DNA of 34,435 nucleotides from Bacteroidota bacterium (GCA_947507965.1 CANNQU010000035.1:1-34435), one strand, 5' to 3'. Positions 1-7,826 are shown, numbered from the stretch's first letter. Notes: generated by a model from the letters alone, not told the origin. Translations and numbers: made by a program.

Positions 1-137
1 AATCTGTATTTTTGTCAATCCAAAATATCGAAAGAGCTTGGAGTGTCGGGATTTACAATTGGGGAATAATCCTCCAACAATATTTAACTATATTTGAAAA
101 ACGATGCGGGCTCTAAATCCTGTTTACACAATCTTCT

Positions 138-320
138 TTATACTCTCCGACTACTGTAAACAATTAAATTATTCTCTATTTCATCATTTCCATAATTTAA
201 TGGATAGGAAGCTATTTTATTCCTAGAGAATTTCCATTTCCCAATAATGGTATCTGTTTTACAATTACTGGTGTCTATAAAGATTCCATTTTTTTTGTTT
301 GACTTCCAATATCGATTCAT
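138..320 (-). CDS. Doubtful 60-residue hypothetical protein
   Basis: I do not recognise this short frame. It has an ATG start, no signal peptide and no membrane segment. It is rich in Asn, Lys and Ile, as any frame would be in such AT-rich DNA. No clear ribosome binding site or well-spaced -7 box precedes it. An 11-bp tandem repeat lies 25 to 46 bases upstream of the start. The rest of bases 1-417 shows no gene that I can support; bases 1-137 could be an unrecognised intergenic region. Treat this as possible noise. Confidence 0.15.
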   Translation of the reverse strand: MNRYWKSNKKNGIFIDTSNCKTDTIIGKWKFSRNKIASYPLNYGNDEIENNLIVYSSRRV

Positions 321-344
321 AGAAAAGATTGAATGGATTTGTCA

Positions 345-366
345 ATTGTATGCAAATTGTATGCAA
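345..366. repeat. Tandem 11-bp direct repeat
   Basis: ATTGTATGCAA occurs twice head to tail (345-355 and 356-366) with no mismatch. The period is about one helical turn. It lies between the tRNA-Asn terminator and the doubtful frame at 138-320. Confidence 0.8.
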
Positions 367-379
367 GTGTAAAAATAAA

Positions 380-407
380 AAAGGGTTCCAGTTGCCTGAA
401 ACCCTTT
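380..407 (-). terminator. Intrinsic terminator of tRNA-Asn
   Basis: AAAGGGTT (380-387) pairs with AACCCTTT (400-407), and CAG/CTG closes a TTGC loop inside. Read on the minus strand, the hairpin is followed by a T-rich run (TTTTTATTTTT type). It starts about 10 bases after the tRNA 3' end, so it probably terminates the tRNA transcript. Confidence 0.8.
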
Positions 408-417
408 ACTACTCTTG

Positions 418-491
418 CTCCCTGATCTGGGCTCGAACCAGAGACCTAGTGATTAACAGTCACTCGCTCTAACCAACTGAGCTATCAAGGA
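418..491 (-). tRNA. tRNA-Asn (anticodon GTT)
   Basis: On the minus strand the sequence folds as a cloverleaf. A 7-bp acceptor stem pairs TCCTTGA with TCAGGGA (one G-T pair). The D arm contains AGTTGGTTA. The anticodon stem AGTGA/TCACT encloses the loop CTGTTAA, giving anticodon GTT. The T arm contains TTCGAGC. The discriminator base is G and the CCA end is not encoded. A -7 box at 531-538 lies about 40 bases upstream and a terminator follows, so it appears to be a single-gene transcript. Confidence 0.95.
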
Positions 492-530
492 ATTTAAAAC
501 AGGCCTTTGCCCGAATTTTTTTAAGGAGTG

Positions 531-538
531 CAAAAGTA
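531..538 (-). promoter_or_regulatory. -7 box of the tRNA-Asn promoter
   Basis: The minus strand reads TACTTTTG, an exact match to the Bacteroidota consensus TAnnTTTG, 39 bases before the mature tRNA 5' end. I find no well-placed TTG -33 element. The box covers the first base of the ATG at 538, which argues against that ATG as the start of the kinase gene. Confidence 0.6.
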
Positions 539-561
539 TGAATAACTCTCAAAATAAAAAA

Positions 562-577
562 TATCTTTGCAAAAATA
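562..577. promoter_or_regulatory. Palindromic back-to-back -7 boxes, kinase/tRNA interval
   Basis: TATCTTTG on the plus strand (562-569) abuts CAAAAATA (570-577), which reads TATTTTTG on the minus strand. Both match TAnnTTTG. The plus box would start transcription near 576, a few bases before the ATG at 583. The minus box would add a second, longer leader for tRNA-Asn. Assignment is by motif only. Confidence 0.5.
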
Positions 578-582
578 TTTTT

Positions 583-1491
583 ATGAGTCTACTTAGTATA
601 GGAACCGTCGCTTTTGACGCCATTGAAACCCCCTTCGGGAAAACAGATAAGATTATTGGTGGTGCTGCCACTTTTATCTCACTTTCGGCGTCTTATTTCA
701 CAAAAAACATCAATCTGGTAGCCGTTGTGGGTGAAGATTTCCCTACAACATATATCGCTTTGTTAAATGCCAAAGGCGTTAACACCGATGGATTGCAGAT
801 AAAGAAAGGGGAGAAATCTTTTTTCTGGAGTGGTAAATACCATAGCGACATGAACGGCAGGGATACGTTAATTACGGAACTTAACGTGCTGGCCGATTTC
901 GACCCCATCATTCCGGAGAGTTATCAGGATTGCGATTACCTCATGCTGGGTAACCTTACCCCAATGGTACAGGAATTAGTTACACAGCGGCTGGTGAAGC
1001 GCCCAAAACTGGTGGTACTCGATACCATGAACTTCTGGATGGATGTGGCTTTAGATGACTTAAAACGCGTTCTGAAAAAAATTGATGTGTTAACGATCAA
1101 TGACGAAGAAGCACGCCAACTTAGCGGTGAGTATAATATATTAAAGGCGGCCCGGAAAATATTAAGCATGGGGCCTAGAACCTTAATCATAAAAAAAGGA
1201 GAACATGGGGCATTGCTCATTAACGACCAAGATATGTTTTATGCTCCCGGCTTGCCACTTGAAGAAGTATTCGACCCTACGGGGGCTGGTGATACTTTTG
1301 CCGGTGGATTTATTGGATATTTGGCCCATACCGGCGATATTAGCTTCGACAATATGAAAAGAGCCGTCATTCATGGGTCGGCCATGGCTTCTTTTTGTGT
1401 TGAGAAATTTGGCACCGAAAATTTATTGAACCTAACACCAGAGCTCATTACTACCCGGGTCAATAAATTTGCCAAACTGGTTACCTTTTAA
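583..1491 (+). CDS. PfkB-family carbohydrate kinase
   Basis: This is a ribokinase/PfkB-fold sugar kinase of 302 residues, near the usual family length. The N-terminal GGAAT motif (residues 26-30) fits the substrate side of PfkB signature 1. DPTGAGD (231-237) is signature 2, with the anion hole and Asp237 as the expected catalytic base. The sugar specificity cannot be read from the sequence. I chose ATG 583 over the longer frame from ATG 538 because homologous sequence begins at MSLLSIG and a TAnnTTTG box (562-569) lies between the two. Against this, AAGGAG precedes ATG 538 at good spacing. The last four bases overlap the convergent pdxH at a TTAA palindrome. Confidence 0.88.
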   Translation: MSLLSIGTVAFDAIETPFGKTDKIIGGAATFISLSASYFTKNINLVAVVGEDFPTTYIALLNAKGVNTDGLQIKKGEKSFFWSGKYHSDMNGRDTLITELNVLADFDPIIPESYQDCDYLMLGNLTPMVQELVTQRLVKRPKLVVLDTMNFWMDVALDDLKRVLKKIDVLTINDEEARQLSGEYNILKAARKILSMGPRTLIIKKGEHGALLINDQDMFYAPGLPLEEVFDPTGAGDTFAGGFIGYLAHTGDISFDNMKRAVIHGSAMASFCVEKFGTENLLNLTPELITTRVNKFAKLVTF

Positions 1492-2123
1492 GGCGCTAAC
1501 CGAACCCAACTCCAAGCTGATGCGTTTTGGGTGAATTGTATCCTGTCGTGGAAACGGCTTTGACGTCCCTGCCAGAATTCAATCATGGAGGGCATGAGCA
1601 GGAAACCTCCCCAATGATCGGGGAAAGGAACTTTTCCTCCGGCGTACATTTCCGTAGTCCTTTTATGCAATGCTTCCAACTCGAGTTTGCCTTCAATCGC
1701 TTTACTCTGTGGGGATATAATAGCACTTATCTGACTTTCAAAAGGACGGGAATAAAAATATTGCTCAGTTTCTTCTCTGCTCACCTTTTTTACGATTCCT
1801 TCAATTCTAACTTGCCGCTCTAATTCCAGCCACAAAAACACCAATGCGGCCTGTGGATTTTGAGCTAATTCAACCCCTTTGTGACTCTCGTAGTTCGTGT
1901 AAAAAATAAAACCATCGGGGGTTACTCCTTTTAACAACATCACGCGGGCCGAAGGTTTAGCATCGAGTGTGCAGGTAGCCAACGTCATTGCATTCGGCTC
2001 TGGCACTTGCGCCTCGATGGATTCTTCAAACCATCGTTTAAACTGCTGCATCGGATCATGAAGGACCTCTGTCTCATTCAAGCTCTTCATCTTATACTCT
2101 TTTCGCATTGCGGCTAAATCCAT
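1488..2123 (-). CDS. pdxH: Pyridoxamine 5'-phosphate oxidase
   Basis: This FMN-dependent oxidase converts PNP or PMP to pyridoxal 5'-phosphate, the last step of PLP synthesis and salvage, in the cytosol. The protein has 211 residues, the normal length. Recognisable blocks are the N-terminal MRKEY and DPMQQFKRWF stretch, the FMN-binding region SARVMLLKG through FYTNYESHKG, the LERQVRIEG strand, and the C-terminal PdxH signature with FHDR and the ending WVRLAP. The start fits the family. A near-consensus -7 box (TAACTTCG, 2181-2188 minus) lies upstream. The gene converges on the PfkB kinase with a 4-base stop-codon overlap. PLP made here would supply GlyA, encoded further on. Confidence 0.96.
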   Translation of the reverse strand: MDLAAMRKEYKMKSLNETEVLHDPMQQFKRWFEESIEAQVPEPNAMTLATCTLDAKPSARVMLLKGVTPDGFIFYTNYESHKGVELAQNPQAALVFLWLELERQVRIEGIVKKVSREETEQYFYSRPFESQISAIISPQSKAIEGKLELEALHKRTTEMYAGGKVPFPDHWGGFLLMPSMIEFWQGRQSRFHDRIQFTQNASAWSWVRLAP

Positions 2124-2216
2124 AAAAAATAAGTTGATTACATTAACCTTCTTCTAACAAAACACACTTGTTTCGATGTGCGAAGTTATAGAAGTAATTC
2201 TGAGAATCTAAAATAA

Positions 2217-2245
2217 AAAAGGCGACACACCACATGTCGCCTTTT
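2217..2245 (-). terminator. Strong intrinsic terminator
   Basis: AAAAGGCGACA (2217-2227) pairs perfectly with TGTCGCCTTTT (2235-2245) around a 7-base loop. On the minus strand it is followed by TTTTTTATTTTAG-type sequence. It lies about 265 bases past the stop of the Ig-repeat T9SS gene but only 20 bases past the stop of the decayed sorting-domain copy, so it was probably the terminator of that original 3' end. The plus-strand side also has a short T run. Confidence 0.85.
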
Positions 2246-2265
2246 AACAAAACAAATATTAACCC

Positions 2266-2392
2266 CTATTTTTTAACCATACGTTGTTTGTGTAATTTAA
2301 GCAGATGCCCTATTTACAAAATAAATAATCACATCTAAATCACGAAACCAATAGTCACCGTGGCTATCTGCCCCACTTCCAATCAACGACCG
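2266..2392 (-). pseudogene. Relic of a T9SS sorting-domain 3' end
   Basis: In the 387-base gap after pdxH the minus strand carries two short frames that together resemble a T9SS type A C-terminal domain. One contains FRDL, three residues, IYFV and then RASA (ends 2299); the other ends KLHKQRMVKK (stop 2266-2268). The neighbouring gene encodes FRDL, three residues, IYFV at the same place. At the DNA level a 14-base block (2313-2326) and an 11-base block (2337-2347) are identical to 2560-2573 and 2584-2594, each with a 10-base spacer between. The distance from IYFV to the stop differs by only about one codon. A frameshift and in-frame stops upstream rule out a working gene. Confidence 0.6.
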
Positions 2393-2510
2393 CTAATTTA
2401 TTGGCGACCCTATCGATTGCAAAATATTTATGGCCGAATATGTTTAATTAAAGGATGAACGGGGTAAATTGGGCATTGAATCAAACACCGATTTCCATAA
2501 TTTAGCGATA

Positions 2511-5216
2511 CTATTGCTTTACGACACGCAATATTTGCGAGGCACCGGCCGACGAAACCTTTACAAAATAAATGCCGGTCGCCAAATCACGAAAATCGAT
2601 GATCGTGCTTTGCTCCACTTCGTAATGGGCTTTCAGTAGTTTTCCGGCAGCATCAAAAACAGATATCTTATGCAAACCAAAATCGGCGAAGTTTAAATTG
2701 AGGTCCAGCTGTATTGGATTAGGATAAGCAGACACGATATCGGAATTTGCTCTTGTATCCAACCCTACAGGAATGACAAAGATCGCCACCGACTTGTTTT
2801 TACATCCATTCGAACCGGTAATTTCAACATAATAGGTTCCGTTTCCTAGAATGGTATAATTTTGCAATATGGCAGCATTAATAGGTAAGCCGTTTTTAAA
2901 CCATTGATATGCTACCGCTGTTGTGGAGGTAAGCACATCTGCATTTCTGGTAATAACAGGTAATGCTGGCAAAGCCTTTTCGACTACATTGAGAATATTG
3001 GATATTTTCTGACATGAACCAGAAGAAATTTTGACATTATAAGCACCCGGTGATTTGGCATAATAAACCGAACTGTTGGTACCCGTTAGTGGATTATTGT
3101 TTTTGTACCATAGATAGTTTAATCCCGCTAAGTTGTTCGTGGTTAATGGTATGGAGTCGCCGGCGCAATAAGAGCTGTCGTTGGCCGACACAACGGCTAC
3201 CGGAGTAGCATTTACCGTTACGTTTCGTGAGGAAGAGTTGACGGAACATACGCCATTATCGACCACCACAAAATAGGTTCCGCTATCGCTTATTGTTAAT
3301 GCATTTTGTGTGGCTGGTATTATTAATATTCCGTTTCGATACCATTTATAGATTAAACCATTCACATTGGGCACCTGATAGGTAATATTGCTATCACTAC
3401 AAATGATCGCATTATTTAAAGGAGTTATATTCGCATTGGGTGCATTGGGTATATTCAACGAAATGGAATTGGTCATACTTTGGCATCCGGTGGCATTACT
3501 TATCAATAAGGAATACACTCCGGTTACCGAAGCCGTTACCGAGGTATCCGTGGTGTTAAAGGGAATTCCATTTCGAAGCCACGTATAATTATAATTCCCG
3601 GTATTACGAACCTTTAAATTATAGATGCAGCCTATTTTTACCGAGTCGATGAAATTAGCTGGCGGAAGTGGGTTTACCTTAATTTGTTTTGCCAGGAAGG
3701 TGTTTTTGCATCCTCTATTTGAAGTCAATTCAACGGTGTAGATGCCTGAGGTTAACGCATAGCATTCCTTTTTGTTCGCACCAATAATTGGAGTAGAATT
3801 AAGGTACCATTGATAGGTTGTAATGGTATCGAGCGTTGAAACCGTTAACTTAGCAGAGTCTCCGGCACAAATGCTATCGAATGCAGCACTTATGTTTGCT
3901 GCCGGCAAATTATAAAATGTTGCTGTCAGCGTATTTGAAATTGTGTTACATCCGGTTGTTGTAAAAACGGTTACGCGATAGTCACCATCCAAGAAGACAT
4001 AATAGTTGGAGTCAAGGGATTGCTTTTCTAAAACATTATTCTTATACCAATAATAGCTATAGTTTAATCCACTTACTGTTTTCAGATGAATGCTATCGCC
4101 TTTGCAAGTGGAAGTGCCATTGATTGCGGTAAGAAAGGCATTAGGCTTAACATTAAACGTTAAGGTAATGGGTGTTGTTATAATCACACAACTACTGGTA
4201 GTAGAAACAATTAACGTATAGCTACCGGAGGTTTTAGCGTAATAGGTAAAGCCAATGGCACCAGGGATATTACTGCCATCTTTTTGCCATTGGTATGAAT
4301 ACGAAACGCTATTAAAACTATTAGACAATGCAATGGAATCGCCGGTACATAATAAGAGGCTAGAATTATAAATAATTCCGGCTATTGGGTTGGCGTTGAT
4401 GGTAACATTTTTTGTTATATAGGACGAGTACATGATGCTATTGGCAACCCGTAGTGAGCAGAGTTTGACTCCAGAACTAAATTTAACCCAAACGTTTTGA
4501 GCCGTTGATACCGCAGGAGTACCACCGGAAAAAATCCATTGATATGAGCTTGTTCCATTGGTTCCACTCGCAGAAAATAAGATGGAATCGGACTGACAAA
4601 TACTGTTCACATTGGTCGTTATTGATGCTACCGGTACATTGGTTGTTTGAGGGATGGTGAAATCCTTCAAGTTAATTTCGTCACCTGAATTGGTACTTGA
4701 ATTATCGGTTGCATTCATGGCAATATAGAGCCGTGCATTTCCTGAGAGCGAGGAAGGAGCCTTCCAATTAAAAAGCCATTCGGTACTATCGGTGAATACC
4801 GCACTTGTACCTGAACTGGTATGGGCGATATAATCGCGTGTGCCGCTCGTTAACTGAATGCTAGTGGAAGCCGTTGGAACTTGCAAGAGTCCTAGTTTTA
4901 TAGGAGATGCATTATCATCAAGTATGGTAGTAGAAAAACCAAACTTCACACAACTGGTCTTCCTTGCACGTATTCTTATTTGATATACCGAGTCGGGAAT
5001 ATACTGTCCATTCGTCATGTTCGTAATTAACGAAATGGCCGACGAATTCGTGATTGCGGAACCAGAATGGCATGAAGTACAATCGTCTTCCCCAGGAGCT
5101 CCTGTTTTTCCCGTTGGAGGCCCAGTCACATACGAGAGTGCATGATGTGCGATAAATAATAATGAAGAAACAAAAAAAATGGTAATAAATTTAAAAGGAG
5201 TAGAAAATTTTCTCAT
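2511..5216 (-). CDS. Secreted Ig-repeat protein with CxxCH motif, T9SS type A cargo
   Basis: This 901-residue exported protein has a signal peptide at about 1-28. Residues 30-190 resemble the Reeler-like choice-of-anchor V region of Bacteroidota, with GPPTGKTGAPGE followed by CTSCH (46-50), a possible c-type haem site. About eight Ig/PKD-like units of roughly 80 residues follow, most with a Cys near the start (xICxGDS) and one near the end (GC), fitting one disulfide per unit; the last unit lacks the first Cys. The final ~85 residues are a type A sorting domain (AYPNP, GKLLKA, GIYFVKV, ending VVKQ). It is probably a cell-surface or matrix protein of unknown ligand. Its ATG overlaps the flippase stop (TAATG), implying translational coupling. 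Confidence 0.88.
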   Translation of the reverse strand: MRKFSTPFKFITIFFVSSLLFIAHHALSYVTGPPTGKTGAPGEDDCTSCHSGSAITNSSAISLITNMTNGQYIPDSVYQIRIRARKTSCVKFGFSTTILDDNASPIKLGLLQVPTASTSIQLTSGTRDYIAHTSSGTSAVFTDSTEWLFNWKAPSSLSGNARLYIAMNATDNSSTNSGDEINLKDFTIPQTTNVPVASITTNVNSICQSDSILFSASGTNGTSSYQWIFSGGTPAVSTAQNVWVKFSSGVKLCSLRVANSIMYSSYITKNVTINANPIAGIIYNSSLLLCTGDSIALSNSFNSVSYSYQWQKDGSNIPGAIGFTYYAKTSGSYTLIVSTTSSCVIITTPITLTFNVKPNAFLTAINGTSTCKGDSIHLKTVSGLNYSYYWYKNNVLEKQSLDSNYYVFLDGDYRVTVFTTTGCNTISNTLTATFYNLPAANISAAFDSICAGDSAKLTVSTLDTITTYQWYLNSTPIIGANKKECYALTSGIYTVELTSNRGCKNTFLAKQIKVNPLPPANFIDSVKIGCIYNLKVRNTGNYNYTWLRNGIPFNTTDTSVTASVTGVYSLLISNATGCQSMTNSISLNIPNAPNANITPLNNAIICSDSNITYQVPNVNGLIYKWYRNGILIIPATQNALTISDSGTYFVVVDNGVCSVNSSSRNVTVNATPVAVVSANDSSYCAGDSIPLTTNNLAGLNYLWYKNNNPLTGTNSSVYYAKSPGAYNVKISSGSCQKISNILNVVEKALPALPVITRNADVLTSTTAVAYQWFKNGLPINAAILQNYTILGNGTYYVEITGSNGCKNKSVAIFVIPVGLDTRANSDIVSAYPNPIQLDLNLNFADFGLHKISVFDAAGKLLKAHYEVEQSTIIDFRDLATGIYFVKVSSAGASQILRVVKQ

Positions 5217-6649
5217 TAGCGAAGGGTTAGTTTTTTTAATTGATTAAGACTGAAAACATTCAAATATAATAAAACAAATAATCCGATAATGATTTGCAAA
5301 AATACTTTTACCAAAATATGACAATCAATATTTTGAAGAAAATAAGGTAATGCAAACTCAATAACAGCAAAAATCAGAACTTTAAATAACATCGAAAAAT
5401 CAAAGCTAATTTTATGTTTCTGATGCGTGATGATAAAATGAAACATGGCCACAAACCCTTGGGTAATAAGAGCTGACCATGCAGCACCTACAATTCCGTA
5501 GCTTCTAATGAAAAAATAATTAAGGGTAAAATTAATAATACAAGCAACGAATGCTATTTTGTTAAGTAACTTTAACTCGCCTTGTGCCGTTAAGTAGGTG
5601 CCATAAATATAAACGGTACAAGTAAACACAAAAGAGAGCATCAGGAGAAATAAAACATTTTCAACTTCTACATTATTGACCTTATTAAGCCATAATATGA
5701 TTTCATGATTATAGAAAAAGCATACCGATGCTCCGAATAAAGCAGGCGCAATAATCAAACTAAAACTTAATTTAAGCAATGCGTTGGGTGATTCCCTCAT
5801 TTGGGTGAAACGGGAAAAAATAGGGAGGAGTAATCCGGCAAAAAGAACAGCAATCATATTAGCCGCATCAAGTAATCGATAGGCCGAAGCGTAATGTCCC
5901 GCTTCAACCTTACCCGAAGGCAAAAGTCGCTCAATAAGGATGCCATCCATTTTAGAATAGAATCCCATTAAGATCCCAAGAATGGCATATGGATAACTTT
6001 TTTTCAGTAGATGAATAGAGAATGCCGTATTCCACTTCCAATTTAAATTGCTTAAATGCGGTTTGAGTAACAGAAAACAAAAAACCAACGTAATGAAATA
6101 AGAAAGTGACTGGGAGTAAACAAACCATTCGAGCTTCATGGCTCCAAAAATATTCCCCCATAGTAACAAAGCACAAAATAGAATCATTAATAATCTATCC
6201 AATACGGATAGCAGGCTATCGGTAATAAAATAGTGTAGTCCAGAAATATTAGACCTTAAATACGTGACCCCAAAAGATAATACCTGATTAAAACACAAGA
6301 GGAGAAGAAGGTTAAGATGCACTTTATCATAGCCTACGATAAATGCAATCGTTAGGGTAATCATAAGATAGAGTACCACCAACAGCAGCTTAAGCATCAC
6401 CAACTGAGGAAACTTTTTACTAAGAAGCTGAGGGTATTTGGCAATAAAAGTATTATTATAATTATTAATGCCAAAATCCAGCATTACATTAAAAATAAAG
6501 GAGAAGCTAAATAATGAAAAATAAAAGCCATATTCTTCTGCGCCTATGGCATTTTGAACACCACGTTCCACCCCTAATACCCAAAAGGGTTTAATGAGCA
6601 GATTGATACCCACGGCAAAAATTAAATTAATGATGAACCTCCGCTTCAC
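5216..6649 (-). CDS. Wzx-like polysaccharide flippase
   Basis: This integral membrane protein of the polysaccharide-synthesis/MOP flippase superfamily has many hydrophobic helices along its 477 residues. The N-terminus has the Bacteroidota pattern LLIKPFWVLG, VQNAIGAEEYGFYFSLF and LDFGINNYN. It probably moves lipid-linked oligosaccharide across the inner membrane for surface glycan assembly. I place the start at GTG 6649, just before KRRFIINL, where homologous sequence begins. An in-frame ATG at 6709 would add 20 residues, but a minus-strand TAnnTTTG box (6688-6695) lies inside that extension, and that ATG overlaps the divergent glycosyltransferase ATG. It is the first gene of a pair with the Ig-repeat protein. 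Confidence 0.85.
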   Translation of the reverse strand: MKRRFIINLIFAVGINLLIKPFWVLGVERGVQNAIGAEEYGFYFSLFSFSFIFNVMLDFGINNYNNTFIAKYPQLLSKKFPQLVMLKLLLVVLYLMITLTIAFIVGYDKVHLNLLLLLCFNQVLSFGVTYLRSNISGLHYFITDSLLSVLDRLLMILFCALLLWGNIFGAMKLEWFVYSQSLSYFITLVFCFLLLKPHLSNLNWKWNTAFSIHLLKKSYPYAILGILMGFYSKMDGILIERLLPSGKVEAGHYASAYRLLDAANMIAVLFAGLLLPIFSRFTQMRESPNALLKLSFSLIIAPALFGASVCFFYNHEIILWLNKVNNVEVENVLFLLMLSFVFTCTVYIYGTYLTAQGELKLLNKIAFVACIINFTLNYFFIRSYGIVGAAWSALITQGFVAMFHFIITHQKHKISFDFSMLFKVLIFAVIEFALPYFLQNIDCHILVKVFLQIIIGLFVLLYLNVFSLNQLKKLTLR

Positions 6650-6679
6650 GTATACTTTAATAAATTTAATGTACACTTG

Positions 6680-6695
6680 TACCTTTGCAAATATA
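6680..6695. promoter_or_regulatory. Divergent promoter core: abutting -7 boxes
   Basis: TACCTTTG (6680-6687, plus) directly abuts CAAATATA (6688-6695), which reads TATATTTG on the minus strand. Both match TAnnTTTG exactly. The plus box serves the glycosyltransferase (ATG 6708) and the minus box the flippase (GTG 6649). The two polymerase footprints would overlap almost completely, so the genes should compete for transcription. No clear TTG -33 elements were found. Confidence 0.65.
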
Positions 6696-6707
6696 TCCTT
6701 TACACGC

Positions 6708-7826
6708 ATGAAGATTGCAGTAAATACGAGATTCTTAATTCAAGATAAAATAGAGGGCATTGGTAGATTCACCTATGAAATGCTAAAATGCATGGTTTTA
6801 CAACATCCTGAAGTTGAGTTTGTTTTTTTTTTCGATCGTAATTTCAGCACCGATTTTTTGTTTTCAACCAATATAACGGCCGTAAAACTATTTCCACCAG
6901 CCCGGCACCCTTTGTTGTTTATCTGGTATTTTGAATGGAGCATTTACAGGGCGCTAAAAAAACATAAACCAGATGTTTTTTTAAGTTGTGATGGTTTTTT
7001 ATCACTTCGAAGTAAAACGCCTCAAATTGCGGTAATTCATGATCTCGCTTTTGAGCACAATCCTGAAGATGTTTCCCTTCTTGAGCGTTACTATTATAAA
7101 TTTTTCTTCCCGCGATTTGCGAAAAAAGCGAGTAGAATATGTACCGTTTCTGATTTCTCTAAAAAAGATATCATGGAGAGATACAACATAGAAGCACAGA
7201 AGATAGACATCGTTTATAACGGCGCTAATGCAGTTTTTAAGCCGATAGATAGCACACAGAAACTGGAGACAAAAATTAGATTCACTTCGGGCGAAGATTA
7301 TTTTATGTACGTTGGTGCCATCCAACCTCGGAAAAATATTAGCCGATTGCTTTTAGCCTTCGATGCGTTTAAGAAAACGCAACCTTCCACCTGTAAACTA
7401 TTGATTGTAGGACGAAAAGCATGGAAAACCAAATTCATAGAGGACACCTACGATCAAATGATGTTTAAGAGCGATGTTTTGTTCACCGGGAGAGTAGCTG
7501 ACGAGGATTTGGCAAAGCTCATGGCAAGTGCCTTGGCACTTACCTACATTCCCTACCTGGAAGGATTTGGCATTCCTATATTAGAAGCGATGCAATGTGG
7601 CACACCGGTTATTACAAGTAACAGAACATCGATGCCGGAAGTAGCGGGCAATGCCGCTATTTTAGTTAACCCGTTCGATCTTGATGACATTTGTAATGCA
7701 ATGAAAACAATCTTCTTAGATTCTACTTTACAACATACGCTCTCCCAAAACGGCTTAATTCAATCGAAAAAGTTTAGTTGGGAAAAAACGTCGGAACTTC
7801 TATGGAAAAGCATAAACTCAGTCTAG
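6708..7826 (+). CDS. GT4-family glycosyltransferase
   Basis: This is a GT-B fold, family 4 glycosyltransferase of 372 residues. Evidence includes the N-terminal glycine-rich loop GIGRFTYEML (17-26), HDLAFE at His111, AIQPRKN (204-210) for the sugar-nucleotide phosphate, and the E-x7-E motif EGFGIPILE (285-293), followed by CGTPVI and MPEVAG. It probably adds mannose or a related sugar to a surface polysaccharide, in the cytosol at the inner membrane. It is divergent from the flippase, its likely partner. The start is the ATG at 6708, 20 bases after the plus-strand -7 box; an upstream in-frame ATG at 6594 lies before that promoter. Its stop overlaps the next, convergent gene within CTAG. Confidence 0.9.
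   Translation: MKIAVNTRFLIQDKIEGIGRFTYEMLKCMVLQHPEVEFVFFFDRNFSTDFLFSTNITAVKLFPPARHPLLFIWYFEWSIYRALKKHKPDVFLSCDGFLSLRSKTPQIAVIHDLAFEHNPEDVSLLERYYYKFFFPRFAKKASRICTVSDFSKKDIMERYNIEAQKIDIVYNGANAVFKPIDSTQKLETKIRFTSGEDYFMYVGAIQPRKNISRLLLAFDAFKKTQPSTCKLLIVGRKAWKTKFIEDTYDQMMFKSDVLFTGRVADEDLAKLMASALALTYIPYLEGFGIPILEAMQCGTPVITSNRTSMPEVAGNAAILVNPFDLDDICNAMKTIFLDSTLQHTLSQNGLIQSKKFSWEKTSELLWKSINSV

Noticed and set aside
6652-6709. ATG 6709 as the flippase start, overlapping the divergent ATG in CATG
   Set aside because: It would place the start upstream of the likely minus-strand -7 box, and homologous sequence begins only at KRRFIINL; it is kept as an alternative in the gene entry.
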